A stretch of 58,114 bases of DNA from Deltaproteobacteria bacterium (lineage in GTDB: Bacteria; Myxococcota; Myxococcia; Myxococcales; SZAS-1). How positions within the stretch are numbered: the first letter of the stretch is position 1; each line of letters opens with the position of its first letter. The stretch spans positions 1 to 58,114 of the forward strand of contig JAFEBB010000049.1 of assembly GCA_018266075.1 (NCBI GenBank). The letters run 5' to 3'. This document shows positions 27,690 through 35,790 of this stretch, piece after piece. The notes under the pieces are model-generated. The model saw nothing but the letters and a program-made list of their open reading frames with translations. It searched no databases and was not told where the DNA came from. The position numbers and the translations under genes were made by a program.

Positions 27690-27728
27690 CTTGGGGAACG
27701 GTAACGGTGATCGGTGTGCGGTGATCGG
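27690..27728 (+). repeat. Half-copy of the dispersed 39-bp repeat
   Basis: Matches the right half of the 80-bp palindrome at 2423-2502 (minus-strand reading) in 36 of 39 positions, including both GGTGATCGG boxes at 14-bp spacing. Here the second half is missing, but a short GTGATC-G-GATCAC dyad (27721-27733) overlaps its end. It lies 39 bp upstream of the YjbQ start. Confidence 0.85.
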
Positions 27729-27766
27729 ATCACTGCGTTCGATCCATTTTGGAGAGGAGCGCCTCC

Positions 27767-28186
27767 TTGAAATCCCACCGCGAGGAGCTCTGGTTCGAGA
27801 CCCCGAACCGGATGGACTTCATCAACATCACGCCCCAGGTCGAAGCGGCCTTGAAGAAGAGCGGCGTGAAAGAGGGCTTGTGCCTGGTGAACGCCATGCA
27901 CATCACCGCGAGCGTCTTCATCAACGACGATGAACGCGGCCTCCACTCGGACTACGCCCGATTCCTCGAGAAGCTCGCTCCCCACGAGCCCACCAGCGCG
28001 TACCAACACAACCGCACCGGCGAGGACAACGGCGACGCCCACATCAAACGGCAGCTCATGGGCCGCGAAGTGGTCGTCGCGATCACGAACGGCGCCCTCG
28101 ACTTCGGCCCGTGGGAGCAGATCTTCTACGGCGAGTTCGACGGCCGCCGCCGCAAGCGCGTGCTGATCAAGATCATCGGCGAATAG
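27767..28186 (+). CDS. YjbQ/UPF0047 family protein
   Basis: 139 residues, the normal length for this conserved family. Diagnostic segments: [20 protein letters not shown], the conserved [13 protein letters not shown], and [20 protein letters not shown] with the His/Asp/Glu cluster. Some members show weak thiamine-phosphate synthase activity, but the physiological role is unsettled. TTG 27767 was chosen because GGAGAGGAG lies 8 nt upstream and it matches the family N-terminus. Confidence 0.88.
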   Translation: MKSHREELWFETPNRMDFINITPQVEAALKKSGVKEGLCLVNAMHITASVFINDDERGLHSDYARFLEKLAPHEPTSAYQHNRTGEDNGDAHIKRQLMGREVVVAITNGALDFGPWEQIFYGEFDGRRRKRVLIKIIGE

Positions 28187-28263
28187 CGCCCCGCTGGGGC
28201 ACACGCGAATCCGCAGCGATCGCGTATCCTCGTGGGCCGCACACTCTCGACTGGGGGCCGACC

Positions 28264-29724
28264 GTGTTCCGACTCGCTTCCGTGCTCTGCGCGCTGGCGC
28301 TCTTCGCCACACCCGCACGCGCCGACGATGCCAAGCCCACTGCCGACGACGCCGCCGCACCAGGCGCCGCCGACGTCCAGGACGCCCCGCTCGACCGCAC
28401 CACCGGCCAGGCCCAGAAGCCCCGCTCCCTCGCCGAAATCAAACAATCTGGTTACATCCGCATCCTGGTGCGCAACAACAGCACCAGCTTCTTCATCTAC
28501 CGCGGCCACCGCATGGGCTTCGACTACGAGCTCGGCAAGCGCCTGGCCCAGCAGCTCGGCATCCGCGCCCAGTTCGTGGTCCCCAGAAGCTGGGACGACA
28601 TCATCCCCGCGCTGCTCCGCGGCGAAGGCGACGTCATCGCCGGCGAGATGACCGTCACCCCCGAGCGCAGCAAGCAGGTCCGCTTCGCCGAGCCGTACCT
28701 CACCACGACTGAAGTGGTCGTGACGCGGAAGGGCGGCCCCGCCATCGCCAAGCCCGAGGATCTCGCGGGCAAGACGGTGAGCGTGCGCAGGTCGTCGAGC
28801 TACTGGGAGACGCTCAGCACCCTCAGCGACAAGCTCAAGGCCTCGGGCAAGCCGGCGATCACCCTCACGCCCGCGCCCGAAGACGCCGAGACCGACGACC
28901 TGCTCGACCAGGTGGAGCACGGCGAGCTCGCGATCACCGTCGCGGACGCGCTCATCGCCCACCAGGTGGCCGCGGCCATGGACAGGCTGGTGGTCGGCCC
29001 GGCGCTCACCGACGCGCGCAACCTCGCGTGGGCGGTGCGGCCGGATCAGCAGGATCTCGCCGGCGAGGTGGACAAGCTCTTCAAGGCCGAGAAGAAGGAG
29101 CCCGAGTTCAACATCCTCAAGCGCAAGTACTTCGAGGACGACCGCGACGCCAGGAAGCGTGTGGACGCCACCCAGGGCGGCAACGGCGGCTCGCTGTCGG
29201 CATACGACCCCGTGATCCAGAAGGCCGCGGCAAAGTACGGCTACGACTGGCGGCTGGTGGCGGCGCAGATCTACCAGGAGTCGCGCTTCGACCCGCACCG
29301 CAAGAGCTGGTGTGGCGCCCAGGGCCTCTTCCAGATCATGCCCACCACGGCGAAGGAGCTGGGCATCCAGGATCCGTACGATCCGCAGCAGGGCGTCGAG
29401 GGCGGGCTGAAGTACATGGCCCGGCTCACCAAGCACTTCGAGGACGTGCCGGATTCGGTCGAGCGCTACAAGCTCGCGCTCGCGGGCTACAACTGCGGCC
29501 CGGGCCACGTCGACGACGCGCGCAAGCTGCTGCGCGACAAAGGTCAGAAGGCGGAGACCTGGGAGCAGGTGCGCGTGGCCATGCTGGAGCTCTCGAAAGA
29601 GAAGGTGCACGGCGGCACGCACTACGGCTACTGCCGCTGCACCGAGCCTGTGGACTACGTGCGCCACATCACCGAGCGCTACGACGGCTACCGGCAGCTC
29701 ATCCCCGAGGCGAAGGCGAAGTAG
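28264..29724 (+). CDS. MltF-like membrane-bound lytic transglycosylase
   Basis: 486 residues: signal peptide (ends TPARADD), a solute-binding-protein type 3 domain (about 60-300, with GFDYELGKRLAQQLG and GEMTVTPERSKQVRFAEPYL), then an SLT domain with catalytic Glu in QIYQESRFDP, followed by GAQGLFQIMP and AGYNCGPGHV. This is the MltF architecture: peptidoglycan cleavage with an amino-acid or muropeptide sensor. Periplasmic or outer-membrane. Starts at GTG 28264. Its 3' end shares a hairpin with the convergent gene. Confidence 0.9.
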   Translation: MFRLASVLCALALFATPARADDAKPTADDAAAPGAADVQDAPLDRTTGQAQKPRSLAEIKQSGYIRILVRNNSTSFFIYRGHRMGFDYELGKRLAQQLGIRAQFVVPRSWDDIIPALLRGEGDVIAGEMTVTPERSKQVRFAEPYLTTTEVVVTRKGGPAIAKPEDLAGKTVSVRRSSSYWETLSTLSDKLKASGKPAITLTPAPEDAETDDLLDQVEHGELAITVADALIAHQVAAAMDRLVVGPALTDARNLAWAVRPDQQDLAGEVDKLFKAEKKEPEFNILKRKYFEDDRDARKRVDATQGGNGGSLSAYDPVIQKAAAKYGYDWRLVAAQIYQESRFDPHRKSWCGAQGLFQIMPTTAKELGIQDPYDPQQGVEGGLKYMARLTKHFEDVPDSVERYKLALAGYNCGPGHVDDARKLLRDKGQKAETWEQVRVAMLELSKEKVHGGTHYGYCRCTEPVDYVRHITERYDGYRQLIPEAKAK

Positions 29725-29730
29725 AAAACA

Positions 29731-29759
29731 GCGCGCCCCGCCTCCCTGGCGGAGCGCGC
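29731..29759. terminator. Shared hairpin between convergent genes
   Basis: A 12-bp stem with one mismatch (29731-29742 with 29748-29759) and a 5-nt loop. On the minus strand it is followed by TGTTTT, so it should act best for the gene at 29781-30137; it can also serve the transglycosylase gene. Confidence 0.65.
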
Positions 29760-29780
29760 CGGAGCAGGCGGGGGCTTCGC

Positions 29781-30137
29781 TCAGTTCCAGCCGCGCGGCC
29801 CCTCGTGCTCGATTCGTTCGTGCTGAATCCACCACGAGCGACGCAGCCCGTCTTCGAAACGCGCCCGCTCAATCGCCTCCTGGCCGTCGAACCCCGCCAT
29901 GCGCCGCCGGTCCCAGCCCCAGCTTCGGGCGAACTGATCGCGCCGGAACCGCTGCTCCGCTTCGAAGCTGGCGCGGCGCATGTGCAGCCGCTCCATCAGC
30001 TCGCGATCGCGCTCGAACCGCCAGTGATCGCGCTCCACGCGCTCGCGACGCTCACAGCCCGGATCCGCGTGGGCCGTCGAGGGAAGAATGGGCAGCGCGC
30101 CGGCCAGCAGCGCCGCGATGCCGAATGCCTTCATCAT
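29781..30137 (-). CDS. Small exported charged protein (paralogue A)
   Basis: 118 residues: signal peptide (MMKAFGIAALLAGALPILPS ... AHA), then an Arg/Glu/Trp-rich helical mature protein. The core WGWDRRRMAGFDGQEAIERARFE is shared with the protein encoded at 30262-30744. AAGGAGG precedes ATG 30137 by 6 nt. No known domain. Periplasmic; function unknown. Confidence 0.68.
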   Translation of the reverse strand: MMKAFGIAALLAGALPILPSTAHADPGCERRERVERDHWRFERDRELMERLHMRRASFEAEQRFRRDQFARSWGWDRRRMAGFDGQEAIERARFEDGLRRSWWIQHERIEHEGPRGWN

Positions 30138-30205
30138 GGTGAGCCTCCTTGTTGCTCGCTGAGATCGACGCGCTTCGCCGGCTCGCATTCACCGCGTGAA
30201 GAACG

Positions 30206-30239
30206 AAAAACGCCCCGCGTCCAGAACGGACGCGGGGCG
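30206..30239 (-). terminator. Strong terminator of paralogue B
   Basis: A perfect 12-bp stem (30211-30222 with 30228-30239), 5-nt loop, followed on the minus strand by five T (A run at 30206-30210). Confidence 0.85.
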
Positions 30240-30261
30240 CGGGGCCGGCGCGGGGCTGCAC

Positions 30262-30744
30262 TCAGTCGTAGTCGTAGTCGTTGTAGCCGTGGTGGTGGTG
30301 CGGCCGCTCCGCGCTGGCCAGCCAGTTGAAGAAGTTCTGCCGCCGCTCCGCCTGCGCCTGCTCGAAGCGCGCCCGATCCTCGGCCTGGCGGCCATCGAAG
30401 TCGCGCACGCGGCACGCGTCCCAGCCGTAGCGGGCCATGAAGCTCGCGCGCTCGCTGGCGAGCCGGGCGTTCTCGTTGGCCTCGCGCTGCGCCTGCTGCT
30501 GGTCGAAGCGGGCGATCTCCTCGCGCCGCCAGCCGCCGCGCTCGTGGTCGCGATCGCCGTCGCGGTCGTACCAGGTGTTCACGGGCACCGCCTCCGCCTC
30601 GTGCTCTGGCGCGCTGTACGCCGGCGCGTCGTAGCGGGGACCGTTGTAGGCCGGCGCGCCGTACCCGGGCGCCGCGTGGGCCGCCGCGCTCCCCAGCAGG
30701 CTGGACATCAGAACCACCGTCGAACCGATCTTGGCGAGCTTCAT
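30262..30744 (-). CDS. Small exported charged protein (paralogue B)
   Basis: 160 residues: signal peptide (MKLAKIGSTVVLMSSLLGSA), a Pro/Tyr/Ala spacer (GYGAPAYNGPRYDAPAY), a charged helix and the core YGWDACRVRDFDGRQAEDRARFE also present in paralogue A, then a His/Tyr/Asp-rich end (PHHHHGYNDYDYD). AAGGAG precedes ATG 30744. The His tail could bind metal. It has its own terminator, so A and B are expressed separately or by read-through. Confidence 0.68.
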   Translation of the reverse strand: MKLAKIGSTVVLMSSLLGSAAAHAAPGYGAPAYNGPRYDAPAYSAPEHEAEAVPVNTWYDRDGDRDHERGGWRREEIARFDQQQAQREANENARLASERASFMARYGWDACRVRDFDGRQAEDRARFEQAQAERRQNFFNWLASAERPHHHHGYNDYDYD

Positions 30745-30837
30745 GGCGTCGTCTCCTTGCGTGTTCGGCAAGTTCGACGGGCGATCTGAACGGTCATTCA
30801 ATTTCGTTCAAGGTCCTAGATTCTCGACCGAAACAAT

Positions 30838-30890
30838 CACTGTCGCATCCGTATTTGACAGTGACATATGACGCTGTTACATTGGTTCCC
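30838..30890 (+). promoter_or_regulatory. Promoter and candidate operator of the MerR gene
   Basis: TTGACA (30855-30860), a 17-bp spacer, TACATT (30878-30883), with the ATG at 30891, so transcription should begin at or next to the start codon. The spacer and -35 edge hold a 20-bp dyad, ACAG-TGA-CATATG-ACG-CTGT (30858-30877, 16 of 20 symmetric). A further CACTGTC/GACAGTG inverted pair lies at 30838-30844 and 30857-30863. This resembles an autoregulatory MerR-type site. Confidence 0.7.
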
Positions 30891-31508
30891 ATGAACGACG
30901 CGGCGCCCACCGGCTGGACCCTCGACGAGCTCGCGGCGCGCGCGGCGCTGGCGCTGGCCTCGGGTGCCGAGCAGCCGTCGGGTCGGGTGCGCGAGGTGCC
31001 GGACCTGCGCTCGATCCGCTACTACACGACGCTCGGCCTGCTCGATCGGCCGGCGGCCTTCCGCGGTCGCACCGCGCTCTACGGCACCCGGCACCTGGCG
31101 CAGCTGGTGGCCATCAAGCGGCTCCAGGCCCAGGGTCAGCCGCTCGCGCAGGTGCAGCGCACGCTGGCGTCGATGGATGAGCGCGAGCTGCTCCACCTCG
31201 CCGCCCTGCCCCACGACGCCAAGGCCGAGACGCTCCACGCGCCGCACCCCGACGCGGAGCCGGCGCCCGCGCGCGCGAAAGACTTTTGGACCGCACGGCC
31301 GTCGGAGATCGCCCCGGCTGCGCCGTCGTTGAAGGAGGAGCCCGGGCTGCAGGCGGTGGCGCTGGATGCGAAGGCGCTGCTGGTGCTCACCGGCGAGAAG
31401 TCGCTGGACCCGACCGATCTGGAGGCCATCCGCGCCGCGGCTGCGCCTCTGGTGAAGCTGTTGAAGAAGCGCGGCCTCTTGGGGCCGCACAACCCGGAGG
31501 AAGCCTGA
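30891..31508 (+). CDS. MerR-family transcriptional regulator
   Basis: 205 residues. Winged-helix MerR DNA-binding domain: WTLDELAARAALALASG, then DLRSIRYYTTLGLLDRP, and the wing TALYGTRHLAQLVAIKRLQA. Compared with typical MerR proteins there is an insertion of about 20 residues before the recognition helix. The C-terminal half has no Cys metal site or B12 domain that I can see. It probably controls its own promoter and the overlapping VIT-vWA gene. ATG 30891 is chosen for the promoter geometry; no ribosome site precedes it. Confidence 0.85.
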   Translation: MNDAAPTGWTLDELAARAALALASGAEQPSGRVREVPDLRSIRYYTTLGLLDRPAAFRGRTALYGTRHLAQLVAIKRLQAQGQPLAQVQRTLASMDERELLHLAALPHDAKAETLHAPHPDAEPAPARAKDFWTARPSEIAPAAPSLKEEPGLQAVALDAKALLVLTGEKSLDPTDLEAIRAAAAPLVKLLKKRGLLGPHNPEEA

Positions 31509-34123
31509 TGCTGCCGATCCTGACCGATGAAGAAGTCCGCCCGCTGATCCCCGTCGACGACGAGTGCGGACTCGGAGCACTGGCCACGCCGCTGGGCAAC
31601 CTGCCCCTGGCCGCGGTGAACGTGAAGGGGCGCATCTCCGGGCTGCTCGCTGAGGTCACGCTGGAGCAGACCTTCAAGAACACCCACGCCCAGCCGCTGG
31701 AAGCGACCTACATCTTCCCGCTGCCGGATCGCGCGGGCGTGACCGGGTTCCGCTTCGAGGTCGCCGGCCGGGTGATCGACGGCGTGCTCAAGGAGCGCGG
31801 CCAGGCGCGCGAGGAGTACGAGCAGGCGCTGCAGAAGGGCCACCGGGCGGCGATCGCGGAAGAGGAGCGTCCGGGCACCTTCACCATGCGCGTGGGCAAC
31901 CTGCTCCCGCGCGAGAGCGCCAAGGTGCGCCTCACCATGACCATGCCCCTGCCCTTTGCCGACGGCGAGGCGACGTTCCGCTTCCCGCTGGTGATCGCGC
32001 CGCGCTACATCCCCGGCGCGCCGCTTGGCGGCGAGGACGTGGGCTCGGGCACGGCGAGTGACACCGACGCCGTTCCCGACGCGTCGCGCATTACCCCGCC
32101 GGTGCTGCTGCCCGGCTTCCCCAACCCGGTGCGGCTGGCGATCGAGCTCGAGCTCGATGAGTCAGCGTTGAAGACGGAGAGCGTGCGCTGTGCGTTGCAT
32201 GCGGCCGTCGAGACCCGCGAGGGCGGCAAGCGCGTGGTTCGCCTGCACCCCGGCGACCGGCTCAACCGCGACTTCATCCTGCGGCTCGGCTACGGCGTCG
32301 AGGCGGTGCGCACCGGCCTGTCCCTCTCGCCGGACAACGAGGGCGGCACCTTCGCGCTCACGCTCGTCCCGCCGACCAGCGTCAGCAAGAGCGTGCGTCC
32401 GCGCGAGGTGATCTTCGTGCTCGATCACTCCGGCAGCATGAGCGGCTGGAAGATGGTGGCCGCGCGGCGCGCCGTGGCCCGCATGGTGGACACGCTGACC
32501 GACCGCGATCGCTTCAACGTCATCGCCTTCGACGACGGCATGGTCAGCCCGCCCGCGTTCAACGGGCAGGAGCTGGTGCCCGCAACGGATCGCAACCGCT
32601 TCCGCGCGGTGGAGTTCTTGGCGAAGGTCGAGGCCGACGGCGGCACCGAGATGGCCCAGCCGCTCCAGCGCGCGGTGGGCGTGCTCGGCAGGGGCTCGCC
32701 GGAGCACGACCGCGTGCTCGTGCTCGCGACGGACGGCCAGGTGGGCAACGAGGACCAGATCCTTCGCAGCCTCGGCAAGCAGCTCGCCGGCATCCGCGTG
32801 TTCACCGTGGGCATCGACCGCGCGGTGAACGAGGGCTTCCTCCAGCGCATGGCCGCGGCCGGTGGCGGCGCGTACGAGCTGGTGGAGAGCGAGCAGCGCC
32901 TCGACGAGGCCATGGATCGCCTGCACCGCCGGGTGGGCACGCCCGTGCTCACCGAGCTCAAGATCGAGGGCGCGGGGCTGAAGCTGGACGCCTCCACGAT
33001 CGCGCCGTCGCGGCTGCCCGACCTCTTCGCGGGCGCACCCGTGGTGATCAGCGGCCGCTTCACCGGCGCTGCTAAGGGTGGCGTCCGCCTCACCGCGCGC
33101 GACGCCGCCGGCCAGAGCTACAGCACCGAGCTCGCCGTTCCGCCCGCGCCCAACGCGGCGGTGACCACCGTCTGGGCGCGCGGACGGGTGCGCGATCTCG
33201 AGGACCGCTACGTCATCGAGGGCAGTCCGGGGAACCTCGCCGATGAGATCCTCAAGACCTCGCTGCGCTTCGGCGTGCTCTGCCGCTTCACGGCCTTCGT
33301 CGCGGTCGATCGCGCCGAGGTGGTGAACAAGGGCGGGCCCATCAAGCGCCAGACCCAGGCCGTGGACGCGCCCGAAGGCTGGGACATGCTCAAGGAGACC
33401 GCCGCGGGCGCACCCGTGTTCGCGGCCGAGCCCGCGATGGACGCGCTGAGTGAGTTCGAGGGCGCCGCTCCCGCCGAGGACGCCGACAACCTGGCCAAGG
33501 CTGAGCTCTCCCGTTCGGTGGCCGATGCCAAGGCGCGGCCCGCAACCGGGAGCGCCGCAGTCTACAACGCCCCGGCCAGGGGGCGCGCCAACGGAGGCGC
33601 CCCGGGCGCACCGCCTCCCGCCCCGGCCAAGCCCGCAGCGGCGCAGAGCGTGGCCATGCCCTCCCCGGCTGCGGCCCCCAAGCGCTCCGCCTCCGTCGCC
33701 GGCCCCGCTTCGCTCGCGAAGAAGGTGAAGGCCATCTTCGGTGGTGGCGCCAAGCGTGACGAGGCCGAAGCCCAGGAGCAGGGCGAGTCCGCGCCGGCGC
33801 TCCCGCTCGACGCCTACCGCGCGCGGGCCCGCGAGCTGCTCGAGCTCCTCCAGGGCTCCGCCGACGAGACCGCGCGCCGGGTGCGGCTGGGTACGCTGCT
33901 GGTGCGGCTGGGCATGCTGCTCGAGGATCTGCGCTCCATCGGCGCCGATCGCGGGCTGCTCGCCAGCCTCACCGCGCTTCACGAGGAGCTGCAGAAGGCA
34001 GTGCTGGCCCCGGTGCCGCCGCCGTACGAGGCCACTGCCGAGCAGGTGCTCCGCGCCTTCGCCGAGGGCGGGGGCAGCACGACGCCACGGGGCGGCGACG
34101 CGCGGCAGTCGTTCTGGAAGTAG
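31508..34123 (+). CDS. VIT and von Willebrand A domain protein
   Basis: 871 residues. N-terminal VIT domain (EVTLEQTFKNTHAQPLEATY, IFPLP, then REEYEQALQKGHRAAIAEEE), a vWA domain with an intact MIDAS motif DHSGSMSG and TDGQVGNE, a beta-rich stretch, an Ala/Pro-rich low-complexity region (about residues 660-750), and a C-terminal helical part. No signal peptide is present. Such proteins, related to inter-alpha-trypsin inhibitor heavy chains, bind partner proteins in a metal-dependent way. Its ATG overlaps the MerR stop (TGATG), so the pair is translationally coupled. Confidence 0.9.
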   Translation: MLPILTDEEVRPLIPVDDECGLGALATPLGNLPLAAVNVKGRISGLLAEVTLEQTFKNTHAQPLEATYIFPLPDRAGVTGFRFEVAGRVIDGVLKERGQAREEYEQALQKGHRAAIAEEERPGTFTMRVGNLLPRESAKVRLTMTMPLPFADGEATFRFPLVIAPRYIPGAPLGGEDVGSGTASDTDAVPDASRITPPVLLPGFPNPVRLAIELELDESALKTESVRCALHAAVETREGGKRVVRLHPGDRLNRDFILRLGYGVEAVRTGLSLSPDNEGGTFALTLVPPTSVSKSVRPREVIFVLDHSGSMSGWKMVAARRAVARMVDTLTDRDRFNVIAFDDGMVSPPAFNGQELVPATDRNRFRAVEFLAKVEADGGTEMAQPLQRAVGVLGRGSPEHDRVLVLATDGQVGNEDQILRSLGKQLAGIRVFTVGIDRAVNEGFLQRMAAAGGGAYELVESEQRLDEAMDRLHRRVGTPVLTELKIEGAGLKLDASTIAPSRLPDLFAGAPVVISGRFTGAAKGGVRLTARDAAGQSYSTELAVPPAPNAAVTTVWARGRVRDLEDRYVIEGSPGNLADEILKTSLRFGVLCRFTAFVAVDRAEVVNKGGPIKRQTQAVDAPEGWDMLKETAAGAPVFAAEPAMDALSEFEGAAPAEDADNLAKAELSRSVADAKARPATGSAAVYNAPARGRANGGAPGAPPPAPAKPAAAQSVAMPSPAAAPKRSASVAGPASLAKKVKAIFGGGAKRDEAEAQEQGESAPALPLDAYRARARELLELLQGSADETARRVRLGTLLVRLGMLLEDLRSIGADRGLLASLTALHEELQKAVLAPVPPPYEATAEQVLRAFAEGGGSTTPRGGDARQSFWK

Positions 34124-34150
34124 GCTTCGGGTCCTCCGTTGAGGGGACCC

Positions 34151-34579
34151 ATGGCCGGCTACTCCGGGACGCCGCTGCACCAGAAGCTGGGGCTCAAGCC
34201 GGGCACCGCCTACGCGGTGCTCGGCGCCCCGGCGGGCTATCTCCACAAGCTGGATCCGCCGCCCGGCGCCCGCGCCCTCTCGGGCACGAAGGGCGCCAAC
34301 CTGGTTCAGCTCTTCGTCACCCGCGAGGCCGAGCTGCAGAAGCGCTTGCCCGCGCTGGTGAAGACGCTCCCGGCCGACGGCGCGCTCTGGGTGAGCTGGC
34401 CCAAGGGCAAGCAGAAGGCAGCGGTGCCCACCGACCTCGACGACGACATCGTCCGCGCGCGCGGGCTCGCGGCCGGGCTCGTCGACGTGAAGGTCTGCGC
34501 GGTGGACGAGATCTGGAGCGGGCTGAAGTTCGTGTTCCGGCTCGCGGACCGGCCCAAGAAGGCCCGCGCGAAGAAGTGA
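34151..34579 (+). CDS. DUF3052-like protein
   Basis: 142 residues. Resembles the DUF3052 family: GTPLHQKLGLKPGTAYAVL at the start, FVTREAELQKRLPALVKTLP and LWVSWPKGKQKAAVPTDL in the middle, EIWSGLKFVFRLADRP at the end. Cytosolic; function unknown. GAGGGGA precedes ATG 34151. It lies 27 bp after the vWA gene and may be in the same transcript; its end is 3 bp from the convergent kinase gene. Confidence 0.78.
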   Translation: MAGYSGTPLHQKLGLKPGTAYAVLGAPAGYLHKLDPPPGARALSGTKGANLVQLFVTREAELQKRLPALVKTLPADGALWVSWPKGKQKAAVPTDLDDDIVRARGLAAGLVDVKVCAVDEIWSGLKFVFRLADRPKKARAKK

Positions 34580-34582
34580 GCA

Positions 34583-35608
34583 TCAGCCGGTGGCGTGTTC
34601 CTTCGGCACGATGAGGCGCAGCGCGCGGGGCAACACCTCCACGCGCGCGATCGGCGTGGCGGGGAACTCCTCGCCGTCGATCTGCGCGGCCAGCGGCACC
34701 TCGTGCATCTTCAGCCGCAGCTCGATCTTGCCCGCGCGAAGCCCGGTTGAGTGGGTGATGCCCATCTTCTCCAGGGCCACCGCCGCGGTGCCGCTCTGCT
34801 CCAGGTGCAAGAGCGCCTTGCTCATCCAGTCGCGCTTGCCCACGAAGGGCAGGACCTCGAAGAGCCCGTCGTCGGGCTTCGACTGGGGATCGAAGACCCA
34901 CATCCCGCCGTAGATGCGCGTGCCCTTCACCACCAGATCCGTGAGGCCCTTCCAGGTGACGGTCTGGCCGTCGGCGTGGACCTCGGCGTCGAACTTGTCG
35001 TCGCTCATGTAGCTAGCGAGGAAGGTCCGCAGGAGCGCGCCCGCGTACACCAGCTGGTCGCGGTAGAGCTCGCGCAGCACCGGGATCTTGCCCACCACCT
35101 GGCGGTCCTCGTTGCGCAGCTGCAGCACGCGCGGGGAGATGCCCCAGCCCGCGGAGTCGAAGAAGAGGTCCTCCTTCACCACCTCGCCGGAGGGACCGAT
35201 GGCGCTGATCTTGCCCACGTCGAGGGCGCAGCGTTGGCCCGCGGCCAGCACCTGCACGTTGCGCGGCAAGGAGGCCTCGTCGGACTCGAGCCCGAAGCTC
35301 TTGCCCTGGTCGTTCGCCGTTCCCGTGGGCAGCATGCCCAGCGCCACCTCGCCCGCTCGCCCCGAGTCGAGGATGCCCTTGGCCACCTCCGCAAACGTGC
35401 CGTCGCCGCCCATGTAGATGGCGACGCCGTAGCCCTGGGTGCGGAGGGCGTCGCGGACGCGGATCACCGTCCCGCCGTGCGGCGCCGTGGAGAGGAAGTC
35501 GTGCGGCACACCGGCGGCGTCGAGGAGCTCGCGCGCCCTGCCGATGCGCGCCGCGTTCTTCCCGCTCTGCGCGGTGGGGTTGGCCACCAGGACCGTCTTG
35601 GCCGCCAT
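34583..35608 (-). CDS. Diacylglycerol/lipid kinase family protein
   Basis: 341 residues. DAGK catalytic domain: VANPTAQSGKN, the nucleotide motif GGDGTFAEVAKG and LPTGTANDQGKSFG; the C-terminal beta part ends VEVLPRALRLIVP. The enzyme would phosphorylate diacylglycerol, sphingoid bases or a related lipid at the inner membrane. GGAGGG lies upstream of ATG 35608. Divergent from the GT-C gene. Confidence 0.9.
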   Translation of the reverse strand: MAAKTVLVANPTAQSGKNAARIGRARELLDAAGVPHDFLSTAPHGGTVIRVRDALRTQGYGVAIYMGGDGTFAEVAKGILDSGRAGEVALGMLPTGTANDQGKSFGLESDEASLPRNVQVLAAGQRCALDVGKISAIGPSGEVVKEDLFFDSAGWGISPRVLQLRNEDRQVVGKIPVLRELYRDQLVYAGALLRTFLASYMSDDKFDAEVHADGQTVTWKGLTDLVVKGTRIYGGMWVFDPQSKPDDGLFEVLPFVGKRDWMSKALLHLEQSGTAAVALEKMGITHSTGLRAGKIELRLKMHEVPLAAQIDGEEFPATPIARVEVLPRALRLIVPKEHATG

Positions 35609-35790
35609 CGTCGTTCCCTCCTGCCTCCACGATCGCACAACCCTGCTGCGGCGCGTTCGACGATCGCCGTGCCTGGCGTGCTCCGGGACGCTAACGTGCC
35701 GCACGATTCACGCGAGCGCGCACGACCGCTCGCTGGCTCGCTTGACCTGGCGGCCTTCACACGATCTCGGAGCGCGGGTATGAGCGAGCC

